From contig NZ_CP177152.1 in assembly GCF_050389775.1 (NCBI RefSeq), forward strand, positions 34,166 through 98,165: 64,000 bases of DNA, written 5' to 3'. The notes under the pieces are model-generated. The model was given only the letters and a program-made list of their open reading frames with translations. It did no database searches and was not told the DNA's origin. Origin of the DNA: Marinibacterium sp050389775 (GTDB taxonomy: Bacteria > Pseudomonadota > Alphaproteobacteria > Rhodobacterales > Rhodobacteraceae). Positions 50,970 to 60,772 of the stretch are shown piece by piece. The translations under genes were made by a program, and so were the position numbers. The stretch's first letter is position 1; every line of letters begins with the position of its first letter.

Positions 50970-51899
50970 ATGACTTACGAGAACGCGAACGCCTACGAGA
51001 CCATTGAACTTTTCGGCCTGACGGAGAAAGACGCCGAGCTGCCCATCCCCGAGGATCACGTCCTGACCGACAGCATCGTCCGCGAGAGTTTTGAGGCCCT
51101 GCTCGGCCAGCTGCGGAACACCGGTCTCGAGACCGAGATCGAACCGCTCGCGCACGGGCTCGCCACCATCCTGCAGCGCCGGAAGATCGCTCTGGGCAAG
51201 GAGCTCGACCGCACCGCCGACAAGATCGGCGCCCTGGCAAAATCCCATGACGGGTCGGAGATCGCCGAGACAGCGCTCGAAGAGGCGCAGGCCCGCTTCC
51301 TGCAGGTCCGCGAGATCGTCGGGGCCATCGAGGTGATGAGCGAGGCGGCGGCGGAATGCTACGAGGTCGAGACCGGCCACGCCTTCATCCCGGCCGCGGG
51401 ATCGCGCGCCAGCGCTCGCGCTCAGGAGACCGGAGCGGTCTTCGAGGCCCGGCAGTTGCTGGAGCAGCACGATCGCGAGACAGCCGCGAAGTCGAAGGTC
51501 GAGGGGGTCCCTCTGATCGTCTCGGGGGCGACCGACTGGACTGATATCGACGTCATCTTCTCGACACTCGACAAGGTTCGCGAGCGCATCCGGCAGAACC
51601 GCAACCAGGAGATCTTCCTCTGCCACAAGGGTGGCAAGCATGGGGCCGAGATGATCGCCGCCCGGTGGGCTCGGGCGCGCGGCGTCGCGCAGGCGCGCTT
51701 CGATCCGCGTTGGTCCGCGCATGGGCGGGCGGCACCCTTCAAGTGTAACGACGAGATGCTGGACGACAAGTTCGCCGCGACCGGGGTCGTGCTCTTCGGC
51801 GGTAACGGGGTCGCGCTCAACCTCGGGCAGAAGGCCGAGGCGAAGGGGCTCACCGTCATGCGGGTCGCCGATCCGGCGAAGAAGACGGCAGACAAGTGA
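50970..51899 (+). CDS. DUF2493 (SLOG-like) domain protein, copy 2
   Basis: 309 residues from ATG 50970 (MTYENANAYETIE). The helical N-terminal part contains LAHGLATILQRRKIALGKEL. The DUF2493 domain follows: VPLIVSGATDWTDID, FLCHKGGKHGAEMIAARWA, RFDPRWSAHGRAAPFK. Same architecture as the protein at 12748-13659 (GAEMIAARWA is shared exactly). Function unknown; followed by a strong terminator. Confidence 0.85.
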   Translation: MTYENANAYETIELFGLTEKDAELPIPEDHVLTDSIVRESFEALLGQLRNTGLETEIEPLAHGLATILQRRKIALGKELDRTADKIGALAKSHDGSEIAETALEEAQARFLQVREIVGAIEVMSEAAAECYEVETGHAFIPAAGSRASARAQETGAVFEARQLLEQHDRETAAKSKVEGVPLIVSGATDWTDIDVIFSTLDKVRERIRQNRNQEIFLCHKGGKHGAEMIAARWARARGVAQARFDPRWSAHGRAAPFKCNDEMLDDKFAATGVVLFGGNGVALNLGQKAEAKGLTVMRVADPAKKTADK

Positions 51900-51907
51900 G
51901 TGAGAGA

Positions 51908-51931
51908 GGGTCGCCTTTGGGCGGCCCTTTT
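51908..51931 (+). terminator. Terminator after DUF2493 copy 2
   Basis: Stem GGGTCGCC/GGCGGCCC with loop TTTG (one G-T pair), followed by TTTT. Confidence 0.75.
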
Positions 51932-52078
51932 GTCGTTTTCACGTTGGCGTCTAAATGCGACCAAGCGGACGTATCAGACTCACTAGATGCAGCTTTTCGC
52001 CGATGACACCGTTTGCAAGATTCCCCTGAGACGCTAGACGGGTAAGCCAGTTCGCAACTGTCACAGGTCCCGAGAGAA

Positions 52079-52891
52079 ATGACTATTTACTACGATCAGT
52101 TTGAGACCTGGGAGGGGTCTTTCCGCGAACTGGCAGTTGATCTAGTAGGCAAGGAAGCGATCGAAACCCTCGCTTCATCGAACTTTGAATTCATCGAGGA
52201 TGCGGGCGACGCCGTGGTTCGGCATACGGGCATCGAAACGGCGTCAGACGCGATTTACGATTGGCTGCAAGCACATGAATTCTGCGTCTTCCATGGTACC
52301 CGTTTGCTGCCGGACGAAATCCTATCTGTGCAGCAACTTGGTCTGCGTCCGTTGGTGGCCGCAGACCGCAGGCAAAGGCTCACAGAAATTCTCAAGACCC
52401 ATCCTCAGTGGCATCACCTAGAACACCGACTTGCCGAGGTACTTGAAGATGTGGGCCCGAAAAACAAGCAAGGCCGACGGGAAGGACAAGTTCATTTCAG
52501 TCTATCTCGATCGGGCCTCGCCAATGGTTTCGACCACTATTTGCGCCACGGCTCTGAGTTTGATCAGCATGTCGTGCAGCGGTTGTTCGGCGATCAATCG
52601 GGCCTTCACCTGCTCCACTCGGAAACCGTTCCCATCATCGTACATGTCCGCATTGGTGGCGAAGAACTCGTTCGAGGTGCTCATCCGCACTTCAGCTATT
52701 CTGACATCATCGGCATGGGCGAAATTCCTGGGATTGCACGCGTCTTCCTGAACAGCTGGGCATTCAAGGTAGCGAACCCCAGCTTCGATATTGCCAAACT
52801 GCGAACTGACTGTTGCATGATGCAACGGGTCGCCACTCCGCCCGAACGGATCATCGATTTGGAAAAGTTCGGCGAGTTGGACGCAAAATGA
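52079..52891 (+). CDS. Unknown protein with a possible ADP-ribosyltransferase-like motif
   Basis: 270 residues. AHEFCVFHGTRLLPDEILSV then QQLGLRPL recalls the FHGT...I...GL strand-helix of ADP-ribosyltransferases and related folds. A central segment QVHFSLSRSGLANGF and later HPHFSYSDIIGMGEIPG are also conserved-looking. No HTH or membrane segment. Lower GC than the mob genes nearby hints at separate acquisition. ART assignment is tentative. Confidence 0.4.
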   Translation: MTIYYDQFETWEGSFRELAVDLVGKEAIETLASSNFEFIEDAGDAVVRHTGIETASDAIYDWLQAHEFCVFHGTRLLPDEILSVQQLGLRPLVAADRRQRLTEILKTHPQWHHLEHRLAEVLEDVGPKNKQGRREGQVHFSLSRSGLANGFDHYLRHGSEFDQHVVQRLFGDQSGLHLLHSETVPIIVHVRIGGEELVRGAHPHFSYSDIIGMGEIPGIARVFLNSWAFKVANPSFDIAKLRTDCCMMQRVATPPERIIDLEKFGELDAK

Positions 52892-53676
52892 GTGTCGAGC
52901 AACAAGTCGATAAGATGATCTCGTCAGCCCCGCCAGACCGAGGCCCGGCTGGACAGCTCGTCCTTCCAACTGGACAAAATACTGCGGTCTGATCACACGA
53001 TGATCCGTGACTGGTTCGGTCAAGACGGGCCCCTGCCGGCGGTTGCACCGCCGTCACCGCGCTCGCAGGTTCCGGCCGTTTCGGCCTCCACCCGGAACAC
53101 GGGGCCTCTGGCCTCGCTGAGTGGCATACCCCGGCGGCGGTCTCCTGACGGAGCCAACCGGCGGGGTTGCCCTCATGCGCGCCAGAAACCCCGCGATCCG
53201 CCCGTCCGGGTGCAGATCGCTGGGGCGGGCGCAGCGCAACGACCGCGCCGCCCGATGACGGCGACCCGTCCGGGCCGACAACCCTGCAGCCAGACCCGCG
53301 GCTGTATCACCGCCCCGGATCGTCACCCAAGCGACGGGGAAGCCGAGCTTGAAGCAGACGATCGCGGTCGTGCCGATCGGGCGCACGCGAACCATCGCGC
53401 CGACGCGTTGGATAAGAGGGGGCGGACCTGGTCACGTCTGACATAACTCGACAGGACCGATGGCGGCTGAGGAGCGGGGTGCACATTTGGGTCTCCCCTC
53501 TTTGCTCATAGATGTGGATCGCACGGGGTCGGGCGGTCCGTCCCCTCCGCTTACGCTCCGGCAATCACAAATACGGTTTCCACGCGCGCGGCGCACGGAC
53601 CCTCCGCATTTGCATTTGCTGACCTCCCTTGTCCCCCGTGCCGGGTGATCCCCATCGCAAAAAGGAGAGACCCAAA
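52892..53676. other. Long GC-rich non-coding stretch
   Basis: 785 bp without a supported gene; short frames in all directions lack motifs. The end carries AAAAAGGAGAGACCCAAA, the ribosome site for the next small gene. CTCCGCTTACGCTCC near 53545 resembles the CTCCGCT-containing stretch in the leaders at 12.6 and 14.6 kb. Confidence 0.5.
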
Positions 53677-53883
53677 ATGACCAACCACTACGTCGCCACC
53701 GTTCCCGTCAAGTTCACCGACAACGAAGGTCAGGAGCGCACCCGCTTCCAGCGCGTCGGCGCGATGTTCCGCAACACCCGCAACGGGGACGGCTCGGAGT
53801 TCTTTAGCCTCAAGCTCGACTTCCCCGTCGCGGTCCAGGAGCTGGTGATATTCCCGCCGAGCTCCAAGGAACCGCAGGAGTAA
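53677..53883 (+). CDS. Small plasmid protein
   Basis: 68 residues from ATG 53677 behind a strong AGGAGAG ribosome site. Reads MTNHYVATVPVKFTDNEG, then GAMFRNTRNGDGSEFFSLKL and DFPVAVQELVIFPP. The beta-strand pattern is like a shortened DUF736-type fold, but the similarity is weak. Followed by a perfect terminator, so it is a single-gene unit. Confidence 0.7.
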   Translation: MTNHYVATVPVKFTDNEGQERTRFQRVGAMFRNTRNGDGSEFFSLKLDFPVAVQELVIFPPSSKEPQE

Positions 53884-53898
53884 TCCTCCCTCGAGGAT

Positions 53899-53921
53899 GG
53901 GCCGCCCACGGGCGGCCCTTT
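53899..53921 (+). terminator. Terminator after the small gene
   Basis: GGGCCGCCC/GGGCGGCCC stem with a two-base AC as drawn (larger loop if the inner pairs open), followed by TTTCC. Confidence 0.7.
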
Positions 53922-54328
53922 CCCTGTTCCAGGGAAAGCTGCGCCAAGACCGGGGACCCCTGCCCTCGTCCGGTGTCCCCGGGAGGGTGTCAGGACCGCA
54001 AGCGGTCCTGACGGGGGATATGAGAGATTGCCTGGAACAGGTCTGCCGACCAGCCTCAAGGGGGCCATCCGGAATAACAGTCGGGCTGTGCCCGCCGGTT
54101 TTTCCGGCAGAGATTTGGCGGGCCAAATCTGGCCGCCCTTGACCCTGTCCGTCAGCCCCGTCGGTGAAGGGATGCGCCGCCCCTCGCTTCCGTCCGAACA
54201 CATGCGTGTTCGGCCAGAGCCTCGGGCGCGGGCATGACAACGGGCGGCCGAGGTGCGGTTGGAGGTGGTCGGTGTTGCTGGACCCTTCGGGCTAGGTCTC
54301 GCACCTGCGGTGCTCGGCTTGAGGCGGA
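53922..54328. other. Non-coding stretch upstream of the mob operon
   Basis: 407 bp with no supported gene. Together with the inverted repeat immediately to the right it is the likeliest place for transfer-origin sequences. Confidence 0.4.
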
Positions 54329-54411
54329 ATTCAAGGTCGCCTGAGGGCAATCTACAATAATATAGCATTGACCGTGACATATAGTTTCGCATGATGGGGG
54401 CGACCTTGAAT
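54329..54411. repeat. 13-bp inverted repeat upstream of mob genes (oriT candidate)
   Basis: ATTCAAGGTCGCC (54329-54341) and GGCGACCTTGAAT (54399-54411) are perfect inverted copies, 57 bp apart. The interval is AT-rich for this replicon (CAATCTACAATAATATAGC). It lies 34 bp before the MobC-like start. Origins of transfer are usually next to the relaxase operon and often carry such repeats; it may instead be a MobC operator. Confidence 0.6.
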
Positions 54412-54445
54412 GAAGGTGGCAGGAAATAGGGGGGCTTTCTTCCGC

Positions 54446-55039
54446 ATGACCCGGAGCAAGAGACTGACAGAAGCAGAGCGTGCGGAGATCGTCCGTGAGG
54501 CCGCGGGCGGTGTCTCGACGTCAGAGCTTGCGGAACGGTTCGGCGTTACGGCTCGAGCGGTGCGCTACACCCTAAAGGCGGACGAAGAACGCCAGCGGGA
54601 TGCGTCCGTGGCGACTGCTGCCGTGACCGTGAAGCTAACCCCTGAAGAGCTCAAAGCGCTGGATGAGGTCTTGGCCGCAGCGGGTATCGAGACCCGCACA
54701 GAGGGCCTTAGGAGGCTCATCCAAACGGCGGGCGGGACCTTCGTTCCGGATGCCCAGCTGGCTGGCGAGATGGCGCGCTATCGGGCCTCGCTGCACGAGG
54801 TCGGCAATGGCGTCGTTCAGATCGCCAAGCAGATGATGAAAGCCGACCGGGCGGGGCAGGGCGAAGGCTCCGCAGCGAAGGCAGAGTTGTCCGAATTGCG
54901 CCTCGCGCAGATGCGCGGGCTGGCCCGTTTCATTCTTGATTCCGCTGACGAGATAGACCTGCTTCTGCGCCGCCGCCGGGACGCCATGCAGCTTACCGCC
55001 ACAGCCGCTCTGAGGGAGTTCGCCCATGCGGCTGAATGA
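54446..55039 (+). CDS. MobC-like mobilisation accessory protein
   Basis: 197 residues from ATG 54446 (MTRSKRLTEAERAEIV). The N-terminus has a helix-turn-helix (GGVSTSELAERFGVTARAV), and the middle has KLTPEELKALDEVLAAAGIE then TRTEGLRRLIQ, resembling the ribbon-helix-helix part of MobC-type proteins. It would bind near oriT and help the relaxase open the strands. It overlaps the relaxase gene by 14 bp. Confidence 0.75.
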   Translation: MTRSKRLTEAERAEIVREAAGGVSTSELAERFGVTARAVRYTLKADEERQRDASVATAAVTVKLTPEELKALDEVLAAAGIETRTEGLRRLIQTAGGTFVPDAQLAGEMARYRASLHEVGNGVVQIAKQMMKADRAGQGEGSAAKAELSELRLAQMRGLARFILDSADEIDLLLRRRRDAMQLTATAALREFAHAAE

Positions 55040-56888
55040 TGCCGTCCATGATGTCACCGGAGAGGTCTTCCGGGATGGCTGGAGCCGCATCCGGGGCTCG
55101 ATGCAGGGCTTGCAGGCCGCCCGGCAGAAGCAGCTCGTGCGGGCCGCTGCGGGGCACCGTGCGGCGGTCTTCAAAGCGATCCGGGGCGGGGGCACGCATA
55201 CGAAATCCCAGCTCGCAAACCAGCTCGATTACCTCACCACGAAGTCCTCCCATATCGTGGACTCTAGCGGGTTCCTGGACGGGAAGACGAAGCTCGAGGC
55301 ATCCGAGATCAAGGACCTAACGGAGCGGTTTTCCAAGCGTTGGAGCGCGGGGTTCAAGCCCAAGCTTGGACAGACAACCCACATGCTGATGTCCTTTCCA
55401 ATCGGCACGCGGGGCGAAGATGTGCGCGACATCACCGCCAATGTGGCGGAACGGTTCTTCCAGACACTTGAGGGGCATTTCGACTACATCATTGCCGTTC
55501 ATGAGGACCGGGATCATCCCCACGCCCATATAGTATTGAACCGCCGTTCCCAGGAGGGAGAGTTCTTCTTTCTGGGCCGGGATCACCGGTTCAACTACGA
55601 CGATTTCCGCCTCGCCATGGTCGAGGAAGCCGAGAAGTTCGGGGTGCGTCTGGAAGCCACGCGGCGGCTCGATCGGGGTGTTGTGCACTACCCAGCCAGA
55701 ACCCGCGAGGTCTATGCGGCGAAAGAAGAGGGACCGGCAGCGGAGCCGCGCCCACGGGTTGGGGCGGATCTCGACCGCGCCCTCGAAGAGATCGCCAACA
55801 CAAGGATCATCTATCACTCCCTTGCCGCGGAGGCTTCTGCGGACAATCGCGAGGACATCGCCAATGCGCTCTTCCGGTCCGGAGAGCTTTTGGCCAAGGG
55901 CGGCAAGCTTACCTCTGAAGGAGGGGTCTATATGGCAGAGGAACAATCATTCGAAGATTTGCGCACCCGCTACGCCGACCAGGTCGCGCGGGTTCAGGGT
56001 ATGATTGCCGAGAAGCCTGAGGCCGAGCGGCCGCGGCTGGAACGCAGCCTCAACGAGATCCAGTCACGGCTCGCCCATATGCAGCCCTTGGGGCTTCGCT
56101 CAGTGACGCTGACCGAGAAGCCCTCCGATGGCGGGGTCTATTCCGAGGTTAATATCGACCGGGATCAGTTGAAGAGGCTGCAGGACCCGGAGGTGCGGGC
56201 GCAGGTGGATACCGCGCTGCGCGGCACCGGGATCAGCTCGTCGGTTGTGGTCGCTCGGATGGAGACCGGGGCGCAGAATGCAGCGCTGGAGCGCCAATGG
56301 ATCGCGGATGATCTGGCGCGTGTGGCCGAGAAGGATGGTCTCAATCTGGAGCGACGCGCAGACCTGGAGGCTGCGCGCGAGACGCTCAACCGGGCCCATG
56401 TGCAGCTTGGGATCGCGCTCGAGCGCCACCAGGTGCTGCGCCAGGACGGCGTGATTGATGAAGCGCGGGAGGCAACCCAAATCGAGCGCGGCGAACATTT
56501 GGTCGAAGAGCGAGACAGCGAGACGGCTGAAACCGCGCCGATTGTCGATGCCGATCTGCGGCGGGTCATTGATCACGAACGTGCCGGCAATCTGCACTCG
56601 CCGTTCCAGAATGACGGTCAGCGCCTGGCCTACCGCGACGCCGTCGAGCGGGAGCTTGATGACGGACAGATCGAGCGGCTGCGAGACGGGGATGCCGACG
56701 TGTTGAAGAGCCAGATCGAGGACCGTCTGGACCGGCTCTATGCGGCTAAGACCTATCTGCAATCGGACGAGGCCACCGCCAATAGCGAGGCGACCCGCGC
56801 TGTGGTCGAAGAAATTGCCGACCGGGAATACGAGCTTCACCGTGCCGATCTGGTTGATGGCGAGCGCGAGCGCGGGGAGACCCATTGA
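55026..56888 (+). CDS. Relaxase (VirD2/MOBP-like mobilisation nuclease)
   Basis: 620 residues. Motif I Tyr is probably Tyr69 in NQLDYLTTKS; motif III is HEDRDHPHAH (His159, 164, 166, 168), the metal-binding three-histidine set. The first 250 residues carry the nicking domain; the rest is charged and coiled. It cuts one strand at oriT and pilots it to the recipient. Next gene starts at its stop (TGATG). Confidence 0.9.
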   Translation: MRLNDAVHDVTGEVFRDGWSRIRGSMQGLQAARQKQLVRAAAGHRAAVFKAIRGGGTHTKSQLANQLDYLTTKSSHIVDSSGFLDGKTKLEASEIKDLTERFSKRWSAGFKPKLGQTTHMLMSFPIGTRGEDVRDITANVAERFFQTLEGHFDYIIAVHEDRDHPHAHIVLNRRSQEGEFFFLGRDHRFNYDDFRLAMVEEAEKFGVRLEATRRLDRGVVHYPARTREVYAAKEEGPAAEPRPRVGADLDRALEEIANTRIIYHSLAAEASADNREDIANALFRSGELLAKGGKLTSEGGVYMAEEQSFEDLRTRYADQVARVQGMIAEKPEAERPRLERSLNEIQSRLAHMQPLGLRSVTLTEKPSDGGVYSEVNIDRDQLKRLQDPEVRAQVDTALRGTGISSSVVVARMETGAQNAALERQWIADDLARVAEKDGLNLERRADLEAARETLNRAHVQLGIALERHQVLRQDGVIDEAREATQIERGEHLVEERDSETAETAPIVDADLRRVIDHERAGNLHSPFQNDGQRLAYRDAVERELDDGQIERLRDGDADVLKSQIEDRLDRLYAAKTYLQSDEATANSEATRAVVEEIADREYELHRADLVDGERERGETH

Positions 56889-58903
56889 TGGGAGGGGTGG
56901 GAAAGGGCCGTCTCGCTCTCGGTGTGGTGCTGGTCACGCTGGTCGCGATCGCCATCGGCTATGTGATCGCCTCGGCGGTACTGACGTTTCGCGACCTGGG
57001 GTTCCAAGCCGATATCGACTTCTTCTACATTGCACAGAACTACCGGGCCATTGGCGCCGTGCGCCCCGATGATTTCCGGCTGATCAATCTGATCATGGGC
57101 GCGGCTGGGGTGGTGGGTCTCATGATGAGCCTCGCGATGTCAGGCTCGGCCCTTACGCGCTTCGGTTACACCCACTGGCAGACCCGCCGGGAGATGAAGA
57201 AGAACGGGTTCTTCGGAAAGCCGGGCACGGGCTTTGTGATCGGCAAGCTCGGCAAGCCCGGCTCACGCGCGCCATTCCTCTGTTCCAAGACCTTTCCCCA
57301 TGCGCTGATCGTGGCGCCAACAGGGCGGGGTAAGACCACCGGCTTTGTCATTCCGAACCTCCTGACCTGGCAGGGATCGGCGGTCGTGCTCGATGTGAAG
57401 GGCGAATGTTTCGAGGCATCCGCGCGCCACCGGGCGGCGCAGGGCGACACCATCTATCGCTTTGCCCCGACGGATTGGGAAGACAAGCGCACGCATCGCT
57501 ACAACCCGCTTCTGCGCATCCATGAACTCAAAGACCCGGCGCGCCAGCAAATGGAATTGCAACTTCTCGCTACGCTCTTCCTGCAGAATGACAATGACCG
57601 CGTGCAAGGGCTCCTGAAAGGCGGGATCGATCTCTTCGTCGCGGCTGGGCTTCTGGCTTTCCAGCGCGGGCGACCGACGCTTGGCGAGATCTACCGCATC
57701 GCCGCTTCGGGTGGGAACAAACAGAAGGAATATCTGGCGCGGTCCCATGAGGTGAACAACGCGTCCGCAAGGCTGATATTCACGCGGCTGGCCTCGACCA
57801 ACAACGACACGCTGACCTCCTATGTCTCGCTCTTGATGACATCCGGTCTCGATCAATGGCAAAACCCGGCGATCGATGATGCGACGGCGGTATCGGATTT
57901 CGACTTCCGCATGATCCGCAAGAAGCCCTTCAGTGTCTATCTCGTCGTCCAACCTCTCATGGTCAAACCTCTCGCGCCGCTGATCCGGCTCTTCTTCTCG
58001 GACCTTCTTTCGGCGCTCCAGGACAAAGAGCCGGGCCCTGACGAGCCCTGGCCGGTCATGATTATGCTCGACGAGTTCAACCGTCTCGGAAAGATGCCGA
58101 TCGTGGCCGAGAGTATCGAGGTGCTGCGCCACTATCGCGGACATTTGGCGGTGGTCACCCAGACCATCCCCGCCATCGATGAAATCTACGGCGAGAACAC
58201 GCGGCGGGCGCTGCAGGGCAATGCCGGAATCAAGCTCTACCTGACGCCATCTGATGAGAAGACCGTCGAGGAGTTGAGCAAGGCTGTCGGCAAGACCACC
58301 AAGACCGTGGTTACGCGCTCCCGCGCGGTCGGGAAGAACCCCTTCGAGGGGCGAAGCCAGTCAGAGCGCACCGAGGAAGTCTCACTCTTGCCGGAGGACG
58401 AGGCAAGGCGGTTGCCACTCGATGAGATCGTCGTTGTTGTGGACGCCCAGATGCCGGTCCGGGCGAAGCGGGTGGTCTACTATAAGGATCCGTTTTTTAA
58501 GGGCATCCATGCGGCACAGGAAGGAAATTTGCCGTTTCCGAAGGGGCCGGTTCCTCCGATGGGGGAGTTGCCCTTGAGTGTCCGGGCGATGCCTTCGGCT
58601 TCGCGAGGGTCCGGTCTGACTGAGCGTGACTTTGAGGCGAGGATGGGGATCTCGGAGCCTGGTGGGAACGTCCCCATCGACCCGCGGCCTGCCGCCGAGG
58701 CTCGGCGGGTTCGCGCTGCGGTTCTCGCCGAGGATCAGCGGCAGTTTGAGATGGATTTTGGAGGCCAGGCGGAGCTTGAGGTTGAAGCCCCGGACGAGGA
58801 TGAGGTTGGCCAGGTTCAGGATGCATTGAGCGACCTTGATCGTTTGGAAGGGGAGATGGCGGGTGTAGCGGTCACGAAAGATGGGGTGGTCATGCGCGGG
58901 TGA
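56888..58903 (+). CDS. TraG/VirD4 coupling protein
   Basis: 671 residues from ATG 56888. Two N-terminal membrane segments (ALGVVLVTLVAIAIGYVIA and LIMGAAGVVGLMMSLAM) anchor it. The ATPase has APTGRGKTT (143-151), VLDVKGECFEASA and MIMLDEFNRLGKM. It couples the relaxase-DNA complex to a secretion channel. No virB-type genes are in the window, so a helper system would be needed. Confidence 0.92.
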   Translation: MGGVGKGRLALGVVLVTLVAIAIGYVIASAVLTFRDLGFQADIDFFYIAQNYRAIGAVRPDDFRLINLIMGAAGVVGLMMSLAMSGSALTRFGYTHWQTRREMKKNGFFGKPGTGFVIGKLGKPGSRAPFLCSKTFPHALIVAPTGRGKTTGFVIPNLLTWQGSAVVLDVKGECFEASARHRAAQGDTIYRFAPTDWEDKRTHRYNPLLRIHELKDPARQQMELQLLATLFLQNDNDRVQGLLKGGIDLFVAAGLLAFQRGRPTLGEIYRIAASGGNKQKEYLARSHEVNNASARLIFTRLASTNNDTLTSYVSLLMTSGLDQWQNPAIDDATAVSDFDFRMIRKKPFSVYLVVQPLMVKPLAPLIRLFFSDLLSALQDKEPGPDEPWPVMIMLDEFNRLGKMPIVAESIEVLRHYRGHLAVVTQTIPAIDEIYGENTRRALQGNAGIKLYLTPSDEKTVEELSKAVGKTTKTVVTRSRAVGKNPFEGRSQSERTEEVSLLPEDEARRLPLDEIVVVVDAQMPVRAKRVVYYKDPFFKGIHAAQEGNLPFPKGPVPPMGELPLSVRAMPSASRGSGLTERDFEARMGISEPGGNVPIDPRPAAEARRVRAAVLAEDQRQFEMDFGGQAELEVEAPDEDEVGQVQDALSDLDRLEGEMAGVAVTKDGVVMRG

Positions 58904-59134
58904 ACTGCCGTTCGAGCGGGGAGCAGCGAACGTCAAGTGTGAGCCCAACCTGTGAATTCAGTTTTCTCGCTGCATGCGCACGCAGCACGAATATCTCTGC
59001 AGGTGCTCGGATATGGGCGCTGCTCTGCAGCGGCATAAACAGTCAAGGATGACAAATGTAGCTCCATTGGAGAAGACAGGGGTCAAGTCGCGGAAAACAA
59101 CGGTGTGAGGCCAAGCATTTGCGTAGCTGTCGGA

Positions 59135-60028
59135 TTATCGCTCTCTCAGATGGTCGATGAATACGCGCAGTCGCGCTGGCACATAGGACCGTGAGAGGTA
59201 GACCACCCACGCCGCACTGTCGAAGCCTCCGGCACTGGCCTGAAGATGCGGGAACAGGTCCACCAACGTGCCCGCTCCAAGGTCTGAGCGGATCGTCCAA
59301 TCTGCCAATAATGCCACTCCCATGCCGCTGAGGGCTGCGCGGCGCAGTGCCAGCGCGTTGGAGATTGTCAACGCAGGTTTGGGGCGGGCCTCGATGCTTT
59401 TGCCGTCCTCCACGCCGACGAACTGCCAAGAAGATTGAAACGCAGGCAAGCGGAACAGCAGCCCATCGTGTTCTGCCAACTCCTGCGGGGCGTGCGGATG
59501 ACCTCGCCGCGCCAGATAGTCGGGCGAAGCGACGACGCGGTAGGGAGTGTCGAAGAGTTTGGCCGCGACCATGCTCCCAGTTTCCGGGCGTGGCCCAAGG
59601 CGGAGGGCCACGTCAATACCGTCTTGGGCAAGGTCCGTCATTGCGTCGGTCAGAATGAGATCAAGGTCGATCCCGGGAAAGGCGCTTCGGAAGGCGGCAA
59701 GGCGCGGCACCAGCCATCGTTCGCCGAAGGCCACGGACGTTGTGACCCGCAGGGTGCCGGAGGGTTCTGTCATCATGTCACGCGCCACGTCTGCGGCTTC
59801 ATCCAGGGCATCGAGGGCGGGGGCGGCGCGGTCCAAATAGAGCCGCCCGGCTTCCGTCAGATCAAGCCGCCGCGTGGTGCGGTCGAAGATGCGGATGTTC
59901 ACCGCCTCTTCCAATGCCGCGACGTGGCGCGACACTGACGACGGATCAACGCCGGTCTCGCGCGCGGCGGCGGCAAAAGATCCTGCGCGCGCCACACGTA
60001 GGGTTGTCCTGAGAAGTTCGTCGTCCAT
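59135..60028 (-). CDS. LysR-family regulator of the redox cargo operon
   Basis: 297 residues from ATG 60028 (MDDELLRTTLRVARAG). HTH sequence SFAAAARETGVDPSSVSRHV; effector domain from GTLRVTTSVAFGERWL. It faces the azoreductase gene 105 bp away, so the shared promoter region probably holds its binding site (ATTATGCACGACAG-like sequence there is unverified). Paralogous in layout to the LysR/reductase pair at 48-50 kb. Confidence 0.9.
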   Translation of the reverse strand: MDDELLRTTLRVARAGSFAAAARETGVDPSSVSRHVAALEEAVNIRIFDRTTRRLDLTEAGRLYLDRAAPALDALDEAADVARDMMTEPSGTLRVTTSVAFGERWLVPRLAAFRSAFPGIDLDLILTDAMTDLAQDGIDVALRLGPRPETGSMVAAKLFDTPYRVVASPDYLARRGHPHAPQELAEHDGLLFRLPAFQSSWQFVGVEDGKSIEARPKPALTISNALALRRAALSGMGVALLADWTIRSDLGAGTLVDLFPHLQASAGGFDSAAWVVYLSRSYVPARLRVFIDHLRER

Positions 60029-60133
60029 TGTCGTCCACTCGTGCAGATTATGCACGACAGATTGGCAGATCATCGCCTTTTTCGCAATCACTGCATCGAC
60101 GATATCAGGATCAGCCAACAGAAAGCGAATTCC

Positions 60134-60772
60134 ATGACCCGCATCCTTCGTATCGACAGCTCCTCCCGCAACGTGGCCGAAGGCTCCCACAGCCGCCGCG
60201 TTGCCGACCGCGTGATTTCGCATCTTCAAATACAATATCCGGATGCGCAGGTGATCGACCGGGACCTTATCGCGGCGCCTCTGCCTCATATTTCAAACGA
60301 CACAATCAACGGGTTTTACACACCCGAAGATCAGATGACCCACACCCTGCGCGACGCGACGGCGCTGTCTGACGCGTTGATCGAGGAGCTTGCCTCCGCA
60401 GGCGCCGTTGTCCTGTCTGTCCCGATCTATAATTTCTCCGTGCCCTCTGCGCTGAAGGCGTGGATCGATCATGTCACGCGCATGGATCGGACGTTCACCT
60501 ATGAAGACGGTGGCTTCCGCCCTCTTTTGGCCGATCGTCCCGTTTATGTCATCTACGCCTATGGTGCGGGCGGCTACGGGGCGGGCGGTGCGCTGGAAAG
60601 CTACGATTTCATGCGCCCGTACCTGTCGATGCTGCTCAATTTCATCGGGCTGACTTCCGTCTCGGATTTCGTGATCGAGGCGACAACTGCAGATCCCGAG
60701 ACAGTTGCTTCTGAGCACGCCCGCACCCACGCCGCAATTGATGCGCACTTCGCGGGCCAGGCGCATGGATAA
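60134..60772 (+). CDS. FMN-dependent NADH-azoreductase-like protein
   Basis: 212 residues from ATG 60134. RILRIDSSSRNVAEGSHSRR opens the flavodoxin-like fold; VPIYNFSVPSALKAWIDHVT is the FMN-site block; YGAGGYGAGG is the typical glycine-rich loop. Such enzymes reduce quinones and azo compounds. First gene of a six-gene run with short overlaps. Confidence 0.9.
   Translation: MTRILRIDSSSRNVAEGSHSRRVADRVISHLQIQYPDAQVIDRDLIAAPLPHISNDTINGFYTPEDQMTHTLRDATALSDALIEELASAGAVVLSVPIYNFSVPSALKAWIDHVTRMDRTFTYEDGGFRPLLADRPVYVIYAYGAGGYGAGGALESYDFMRPYLSMLLNFIGLTSVSDFVIEATTADPETVASEHARTHAAIDAHFAGQAHG

Noticed and set aside
53000..53446. 148-codon open frame upstream of the small 68-residue gene
   Set aside because: Composition is typical of non-coding GC-rich DNA and neither strand gives a recognisable protein.
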